DNA of 64,000 nucleotides, from NCBI GenBank assembly GCA_965238045.1, contig CBDEGU010000012.1, forward strand, positions 496,001 through 560,000, written 5' to 3'. The notes beneath the pieces are model-generated. The model searched no databases. It was not told the origin of the DNA and saw nothing but the letters and a program-made list of their open reading frames with translations. The DNA is from CBDEGU01 sp965238045 (GTDB taxonomy: Bacteria; Acidobacteriota; Terriglobia; Bryobacterales; UBA6623). The position numbers were made by a program, and so were the translations under genes. Below, piece after piece: positions 59,548-64,000 of the stretch (position 1 is the first letter of the stretch; each line of letters starts with the position of its first letter).

Positions 59548-60558
59548 TCACGGGCTCAGTACCACCTCGGCGAATTTCGGACTGGCGATCGTCGCCGTAA
59601 CGCGGCGGCCGCTTTCGATATTTCGGCATACGATCGCGTCACCGACCGAACCGCCTTGTTCGGCCCGCGCCGGGGTTTGCAGAACGATACTCCCAGAGCG
59701 AACCCGCAACTGGATGATGTCGCCGCGGCGAACCGTTTCGTGTTTTCTGAGCATGCGCCGGTCGAGCGGCTCTCCGGCGCGGAGCGGCCGCCGCAGCCGC
59801 GCCTGGCCGATGCCGGCCGGGGTAAATTGAAATCGCTCGGGCGCGCCGGGCAGCGCTTCCCGGCGGAAGCGGAAGTCCCCGGGCCGCAACTCGGCTCCAG
59901 CGGGCAGGTAGCGGCGGGCGGAGGCCAGCGTGCCGATGATGGCGACCGAGGCCTGCACTCGAAGCCTGCCGGTGCGGCCGCCGGCATCCTTCCATTGCAG
60001 CGTCAACGGCGTGATCTGGTTGAGTCTGGCCGGCGGAGTCGCCAGAGAGAAGGTAAGATCGCCGGCCGGAACCAGCGGCTCGAGCGAGCCGGAAAACTCG
60101 ATCTCAAGATCTTCCTGAGAAACCTGAAAGTGCTCGCCGAGCGCCGCCAGCAGGTGTCCGCGGAGGACCGCCAGATCGAGCCGCCGCATGTGCCGCTCGA
60201 TGACCAACTCGGAGGGCAGGGCGTTTCCCTCGACCTCGATATGCGCCTTCCTCGCCCAGCGGAGCAGTTCGGGGAGCCGAACGCGGTGCCGAATCCCCGG
60301 GCGAGGCGCGTAACCAACGACCGTATCGGGCGCGGCCGCTCCCCAAGCGGGAATCACTCGCGCCAGCGCACCGGCGGTAATCCGGTCGCGCTCGACGATG
60401 AGCCGGAGCGTTTCGGCGGCGCCCGGCCCCGCGGCCGTCAAAACCAGGAGCACGGCGGCCGCGATGAGCTTCGCCGAGCGGCGCCGGCCGGGATCGCGCG
60501 CCCCCGGCGATCTTGGATCGAAGACGACGCGACGATGCGGTGTGTTGAAACAGCTCAT
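59548..60558 (-). CDS. flgA: flagellar P-ring assembly chaperone FlgA
   Basis: The 336-residue product has a signal peptide (SAKLIAAAVLLVLTAAGPGA), a long N-terminal region, and a C-terminal SAF domain: SVAIIGTLASARRYLPAGAE, LRPGDFRFRREALPG, ARLRRPLRAGEPLDRRMLRK and GDIIQLRVRSGSIVLQTPAR, the FlgA pattern. FlgA helps FlgI form the P ring. It is longer than the enterobacterial protein (about 220) through its N-terminal part. It lies 16 bp after flgG and overlaps the flgH start. Confidence 0.9.
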   Translation of the reverse strand: MSCFNTPHRRVVFDPRSPGARDPGRRRSAKLIAAAVLLVLTAAGPGAAETLRLIVERDRITAGALARVIPAWGAAAPDTVVGYAPRPGIRHRVRLPELLRWARKAHIEVEGNALPSELVIERHMRRLDLAVLRGHLLAALGEHFQVSQEDLEIEFSGSLEPLVPAGDLTFSLATPPARLNQITPLTLQWKDAGGRTGRLRVQASVAIIGTLASARRYLPAGAELRPGDFRFRREALPGAPERFQFTPAGIGQARLRRPLRAGEPLDRRMLRKHETVRRGDIIQLRVRSGSIVLQTPARAEQGGSVGDAIVCRNIESGRRVTATIASPKFAEVVLSP

Positions 60559-60574
60559 AATTATTTGCCTGGGA

Positions 60575-61366
60575 TTATCTGCTTAGGGAGTTGGCTTCCT
60601 GATACATCTCGTCGGCGGCTCGCACGACGCGCGCGTTAGCCTCGTAGGTTCGCTGGCCCACGATCATGGCGATAAACTCCTCGACGACGCTGACGTTGGA
60701 GCTTTCGAGAAAACCTTGTTGCAGGCTTCCAAGACCATCCTGACCGCCGGGCTCGCCGAGCGTCGGGTCACCCGAGGCTTGGGTGGGCTGAAACAGATTC
60801 CGTCCCATGGCGCGCAGCCCGGCGGGATTCTGAAACCCCGCCAGCTGAATCGTGCCTGCCTGGGCGGCCTGGACCTCGCCCGGCAGCGAATAGCTGACCG
60901 TGCCGTCCGAGGCGATGGAAATGTTGAACGCCTGCTGCGGAATGGTGACCGCGGGTTCGAGCGGATCGCCGTTGGAAGTGACCACGTTCCCATCGCGATC
61001 GAGATGAAACCCTCCGGCTCGGGTGAACGCTTGCTGGCCGTTGGGCAGCAGGACTTGGAAGAATCCCGGCCCTTCAATCACCACGTCGAGCGGGTTCTCG
61101 GTGGAAACGAAATCACCCTGTTTCTGGATGACGGCATTCGAGACGACCTTCGTCCCCAGGCCCAACTGCAAGCCCGACGGTACGACGGTCTGCTGTCCGG
61201 CCGAGGCGCCAGGCGCCAGCAGAGTCTGATAGAGCAGATCTTCGAATTGAACCCGGCGGTGCTTGAAACCGGTCGTGCTGGCGTTGGCCAAGTTGTTGGC
61301 GATATTGTCGATCTGAATTTGCTGTGCCACCATGCCACTGGCGGCGGTAAAAAGTGCTCGTATCAT
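60575..61366 (-). CDS. flgG: flagellar distal rod protein FlgG
   Basis: The 263-residue product starts MIRALFTAASGMVAQQIQID with NIANNLANASTTGFKHRRVQ, FEDLLYQTL, then NPLDVVIEGPGFFQVLLPNG, the QGFLESSNVSVVEEFIAMIV region and MYQEANSLSR, all FlgG hallmarks. It forms the distal rod. Apparently intact and of normal length. It follows flgF by 45 bp. Confidence 0.97.
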   Translation of the reverse strand: MIRALFTAASGMVAQQIQIDNIANNLANASTTGFKHRRVQFEDLLYQTLLAPGASAGQQTVVPSGLQLGLGTKVVSNAVIQKQGDFVSTENPLDVVIEGPGFFQVLLPNGQQAFTRAGGFHLDRDGNVVTSNGDPLEPAVTIPQQAFNISIASDGTVSYSLPGEVQAAQAGTIQLAGFQNPAGLRAMGRNLFQPTQASGDPTLGEPGGQDGLGSLQQGFLESSNVSVVEEFIAMIVGQRTYEANARVVRAADEMYQEANSLSR

Positions 61367-61411
61367 GGCCTCGTCTTCTCCTTCGTCTCTCGTTTGCCGA
61401 CGCCGCGCGGC

Positions 61412-62155
61412 TCAGCGCCCGATACTGCCGAGTTCATCAACAGCCCGCCGGTCGATTTCCTGTCCGATCAGACTGGCTGCCTCGCGGAGCATCTGAAAAT
61501 TGCGCGCCGCCAGCATGAGCCGTACCGCCGATATCGGGGCGCTGACATTCGACGCCTCCAGACGGCCCTGCCGCAGTGTTGTCTCTAGCGCGGGACGGGC
61601 CTCGCCGTCGTCGGCCGCCTTAAAATAACTGCTGCCCGCCTTGGAGATCCGGGGCCGTCCGGGGAACTCGACCACCGCGATCTGGGCGATGGCCAGGCCA
61701 CCGACCGACAGCATGCCGTCGGCGCCGATCTCGATCTTGCCGTTGAGCGGAATATCGATCGGCCGGTCCTGGGCGTCGAGAATATCGTAACCAGCCGATG
61801 TTCGCAGCCGGGCCTGGGCCGAGCGGGTCAGATGGCCGTTGCGCGTGTAGAGTCTGCCCGCGGGGGCCTCGACGACAAGAAACCCCGGGCCCGACAAAGC
61901 CACATCGAGCGGCGCCTCGGTCAGGATCAATGCGCCTTGCTGAAAGTTGATCATCGAGCCTTCGACCACGGGCATGCGCCCCGGGTCTCCGCCGAGCGCG
62001 CCGGCTTGGGCTTGCGAACTCTGAAAGAGCCGGTGGAACTCGTTGTCGGCCTTGTAACCAGTCGTGGCGGCGTTGGCGATGTTGTTGGCGAGCAGATCGA
62101 GGGTTTCCATCTGAGCTTTCATTCCCGCGGCGGCTGTGAGCAGTGCGTGATTCAT
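61412..62155 (-). CDS. flgF: flagellar proximal rod protein FlgF
   Basis: The 247-residue product starts MNHALLTAAAGMKAQMETLD with LLANNIANAATTGYKADNEF, EAPLDVALSGPGFLVVEAPA, GRLYTRNGHLTRSAQARLRT and the C-terminal RLEASNVSAPISAVRLMLAA, as in FlgF/rod proteins. AAGGA upstream fixes ATG 62155. It is the first gene of the minus-strand flagellar block; the 184-bp gap to the divergent gene must contain its promoter, but no sigma-28 or sigma-54 site was convincingly seen. Confidence 0.95.
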   Translation of the reverse strand: MNHALLTAAAGMKAQMETLDLLANNIANAATTGYKADNEFHRLFQSSQAQAGALGGDPGRMPVVEGSMINFQQGALILTEAPLDVALSGPGFLVVEAPAGRLYTRNGHLTRSAQARLRTSAGYDILDAQDRPIDIPLNGKIEIGADGMLSVGGLAIAQIAVVEFPGRPRISKAGSSYFKAADDGEARPALETTLRQGRLEASNVSAPISAVRLMLAARNFQMLREAASLIGQEIDRRAVDELGSIGR

Positions 62156-62339
62156 CGAAGCTTCCTTATGCCCGAGCAGTACGCACCCGAGCCATAAGCA
62201 ATCGACAGGCCAAAGCGAAAAAGCTTCGCAACTCGAGCGAATGGGAGGTTTTTGGTTCCTTCCGGCCGCGGCGGCAGTGCGCGTTTCTTGCCGAATGGCA
62301 GCATCCTGACGGCAAGCAGGCATCAGAAAACGTCGCCAG

Positions 62340-64000
62340 ATGCCTGCAAACACGGCCCCAAGCCGTTTGGCCCGCCGCGTGCCATCCAACGAACGAATGT
62401 CACTCGCAACCGCAGTCCTGGCCGCTCCGCCCGCAGCGCCCCGCGGGACCAGCAACGCACCGGAGGCTCTGTTCCCATCGGCCAGCGCCAGGGGCCCGTT
62501 CGCATCGCCCGACACCGCCGAGCGGTCCGCGCAACGACCGTTTGCGTTTCATCTGCGAACGGCTGCGCGAGCCGAGTCCAAGGATGCGTCGCCTTCTTCC
62601 GAGCCCCGCAATCTTGAGGCCCAGGACGGCTGGACAGCCCAGGATCAGAGTCCTGCGGCAGAACAGCTACCGATGACAAACCACGGCGAACCCACCAGTG
62701 CGCCGGCACCTGAGGCAAGTGGGGAGCCCGCCGCGGGCGGCGACGCTGCCGCCCCGGCTCCTTCCGAGGAGCCAGAAACCGAATTGCCCAACGGCGGCGA
62801 TCTCGACAGCGGCGCAACAGCGTCCGAGTCGCCCGAGACCGGGGGCGAGGCTAGCGAACCAGCGCCCGACGAGGCGAAGTCCGCCCCGCCGGCGTGGGGA
62901 AAACCCGAGGCAGGGACCAGCCCCCGCTCGTCTCGTCGCAGTCCCGTCGCTACAGCGGTGTTGGCGGCCGTGCGGTCGCGGATTGCCAGCCATTTCCCGG
63001 CTGTTCTTCCCGAGCAGGCGCTCAGCAGACACCCGTTCGCCAACCTCGCCTCCCTGGGCGATACCTCCCCTGGCGCCACCCCGCCCGGCGACACCTCACC
63101 CGGCGAGGCGGTGCCCGGCGATGTGGAGCCCGGCGAGGCGGCGCCCAGCGAGGTGGAGCCCGGTGAGGTGGAGCCCGGCGATGTGGCGCCTGGCGATGTG
63201 GAGCCTGGCGATGTGGAGCCTGGCGATGTGGAGCCCGGCGATGTGGAGCCCGGCGATCTGGCGCCTGGCGAGGCGGCACCTGGCGATGTGGAGCCTGGCG
63301 ATGTGGAGCCCGGCGATCTGGCGCCTGGCGAGGCGGCACCTGGCGATGTGGAGCCTGGCGATGTGGAGTCAGGCGAGGCGCCTCCGCAGGGCGGGACGGT
63401 GGCGACATCGGAGCCCCCGCTCCCGGTCCCAGTCATCGGAGAAACAGCACCGGCCGAGGCCGTGGCGGATCTCGAACCCGCCGCCGGATTACCGAACGGC
63501 GGCGATCTCGACGGCAGCGCAACAGCGCCCGAGTCTCCCGAGACCGGCAGCCAGGCTAGCGAACCAGCGCCCGACGAGACGAAGTCTGCCCCGCCGGCGT
63601 GGGGAAAACCCGAGGCAGGCGCCAGCCCTCGCTCGTCTCGTCGCAGTCCCGTCGCCACAGCGGTGTTGGCGGCCATGCGGTCACGGCTTGCCAGCCATTT
63701 CCCGGCTGTTCTTCCCGAGCAGGCGCTCAACCGACACCCGTTCGCCAACTTGGCTTCCATCGGCGATACTCCACCGGGCGACACCTCATCCGGCGATGTG
63801 GGACCCGGCGCTGTAGAGCCTGGCGAGACGATTCCACAGGGCGGGACGGCGGCGACATCGGAGCCCTCGCTCGCGACCCCAGTCATCGGAGAAACAGCGC
63901 CGACCGAGGCCGCGGCGGATCTCGAACCGGCCACCGGAGAGGGATCTGCCCCGCAGACCGACAAGACGACGCCCAGCGCGCATCCGCCCGAGGCCGACAC
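62340..64000 (+). CDS. repetitive Pro/Glu-rich protein, possible FliK N-terminus (partial)
   Basis: An open frame runs from ATG 62340 (MPANTAPSRLARRVPSNERM; ATG 62397, MSLATAVLAAPPAAPRG, is an alternative start) past the right edge, over 550 codons. The N-terminus contains SPDTAERSAQRPFAFHLRTA. Then two copies of a 91-residue unit (LPEQALSRHPFANLASLGD within it), a tract of pentapeptides E-P-G-D-V, and two copies of a 35-residue unit (TSEPPLPVPVIGETAPAEA) alternate. The divergent position beside flgF and the long disordered Pro/Glu-rich region fit FliK, the hook-length ruler, whose conserved C-terminal domain would lie beyond the window. The antisense frame is also open but looks like a shadow. 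No strong ribosome binding site. Confidence 0.55.
   Translation, partial: MPANTAPSRLARRVPSNERMSLATAVLAAPPAAPRGTSNAPEALFPSASARGPFASPDTAERSAQRPFAFHLRTAARAESKDASPSSEPRNLEAQDGWTAQDQSPAAEQLPMTNHGEPTSAPAPEASGEPAAGGDAAAPAPSEEPETELPNGGDLDSGATASESPETGGEASEPAPDEAKSAPPAWGKPEAGTSPRSSRRSPVATAVLAAVRSRIASHFPAVLPEQALSRHPFANLASLGDTSPGATPPGDTSPGEAVPGDVEPGEAAPSEVEPGEVEPGDVAPGDVEPGDVEPGDVEPGDVEPGDLAPGEAAPGDVEPGDVEPGDLAPGEAAPGDVEPGDVESGEAPPQGGTVATSEPPLPVPVIGETAPAEAVADLEPAAGLPNGGDLDGSATAPESPETGSQASEPAPDETKSAPPAWGKPEAGASPRSSRRSPVATAVLAAMRSRLASHFPAVLPEQALNRHPFANLASIGDTPPGDTSSGDVGPGAVEPGETIPQGGTAATSEPSLATPVIGETAPTEAAADLEPATGEGSAPQTDKTTPSAHPPEAD
62790..63767 (+). repeat. large in-frame direct repeats (273 bp, offset 705 bp; second pair offset 450 bp)
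   Basis: 62790-63062 matches 63495-63767 at roughly nine bases in ten. A second repeated block lies at about 63387-63490 and 63837-63940. Both offsets are multiples of three, so the repeats stay in the frame of the repetitive protein. The first unit contains SRRSPVATAVLAAVRSRIAS in copy 1 and AAMRSRLAS in copy 2. Confidence 0.88.
63057..63380 (+). repeat. 15-bp-period coding minisatellite (EPGDV pentapeptides)
   Basis: About 20 units of the type CCTGGCGATGTGGAG encode P-G-D-V-E, P-G-E-A-A and related pentapeptides. A shorter version of the tract reappears at about 63763-63830. Period 15 keeps the frame. Confidence 0.9.

Larger units (their letters stand above)
57403..59551 (-). pseudogene. 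flgH: flgH (L-ring lipoprotein/protein) disrupted by IS256
   Basis: The gene began at GTG 59551, overlapping the flgA stop (GTGA), and reads MNHRTLFLSLALAAVCGPAS, a signal peptide. IS256 copy B (58038-59485) is inserted right after it. Sequence resumes with TSESTLNRYLEEALTPAPGN, LYLGRSYLADLARDPKAAMV, GDLITIRVVEQASALSSGVV, VTARITGHVTHVMPNGNLVI and ends VRVLKRIFPF at 57403, a complete FlgH body. The 8-bp duplication CGTGCCAG flanks the element. A frame from within the IS end could make a FlgH lacking its signal peptide, which could not reach the outer membrane. Precise excision would restore the gene. Confidence 0.93.

Noticed and set aside
62156..62339. Sigma-54 or sigma-28 promoter between flgF and the divergent gene
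   Set aside because: GG and GC pairs are present but with wrong spacing for sigma-54, and no TAAA-N15-GCCGATAA-like sequence was seen.
62645..64000. Long open frame on the minus strand (451 codons) opposite the repetitive protein
   Set aside because: It mirrors the repeat tract (S-P-G-S-T units) and elsewhere reads as Ala/Arg/Ser-rich shadow sequence. The plus frame has sensible helical segments and extends further upstream with ordinary protein sequence.

Overview
The window is GC-rich bacterial chromosome with dense coding. The mix of families suggests an Acidobacteriota member of the Bryobacterales/Solibacter type: a DUF1549/DUF1553 cytochrome paired with a DUF1501 protein, a PVC-type lipoprotein with HEAT repeats and a terminal CxxCH, PQQ-like propellers, and a flagellar block ordered flgF-G-A-H-I-J-M-N-K-L. 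That placement is an inference from gene content; no rRNA or other phylogenetic marker is present.

Layout. 1-720: 5' end of comM and a small membrane protein. 882-20475: a segment bracketed by two near-identical 1608-bp rve-type insertion sequences in direct orientation. It holds a DUF3830 / DUF1501 / broken DUF1553 operon, an HTH gene with a 64-aa partner, an IS256-family element, nfeD with the wreck of an SPFH gene, an amidohydrolase, rph, a beta-hydroxyacid dehydrogenase, a large cytochrome lipoprotein, a beta-propeller and a PilZ gene. 20.5-26.2 kb: phhB-pyk, an MBL-fold hydrolase and a second amidohydrolase. 26.5-33.9 kb: a corrinoid methyl-transfer island (two UroD-like genes, an MFS carrier, a non-pyrrolysine MttB-like methyltransferase, DUF1638, a corrinoid protein) in which three of six genes are broken. 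34-38.7 kb: a DUF2182/DUF1326 pair and a PAS histidine kinase with two response regulators. 39-45.2 kb: tRNA-Glu, a glycosidase-like secreted protein, a purine permease, a serine hydrolase, and glyA behind a probable ZTP riboswitch. 45.2-51.2 kb: a tripartite RND efflux operon. 51.6-62.2 kb: the flagellar rod/ring/hook operon on the minus strand, with flgH split by IS256, flgJ carrying an in-frame TAG and flgL cut off by an IS5-family element. 62.3-64 kb: the start of a divergent, highly repetitive FliK-like protein.

Two themes stand out. First, erosion: at least eight genes are broken by different means (nonsense codons, single-base indels, IS insertion, MITE insertion, deletion), as expected of a lineage losing motility and some catabolism under relaxed selection; assembly errors could explain the point lesions but not the insertions. 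Second, small mobile or repeated DNA: three unrelated families of short palindrome-ended elements use CTAG at their borders. One, 180-193 bp and present four times, lies each time directly at the TAG stop codon of a minus-strand gene. Several 15-bp-period minisatellites also occur, two of them inside coding sequence.

All calls come from reading the sequence; no database search was run. Family names rest on motifs, length and context.
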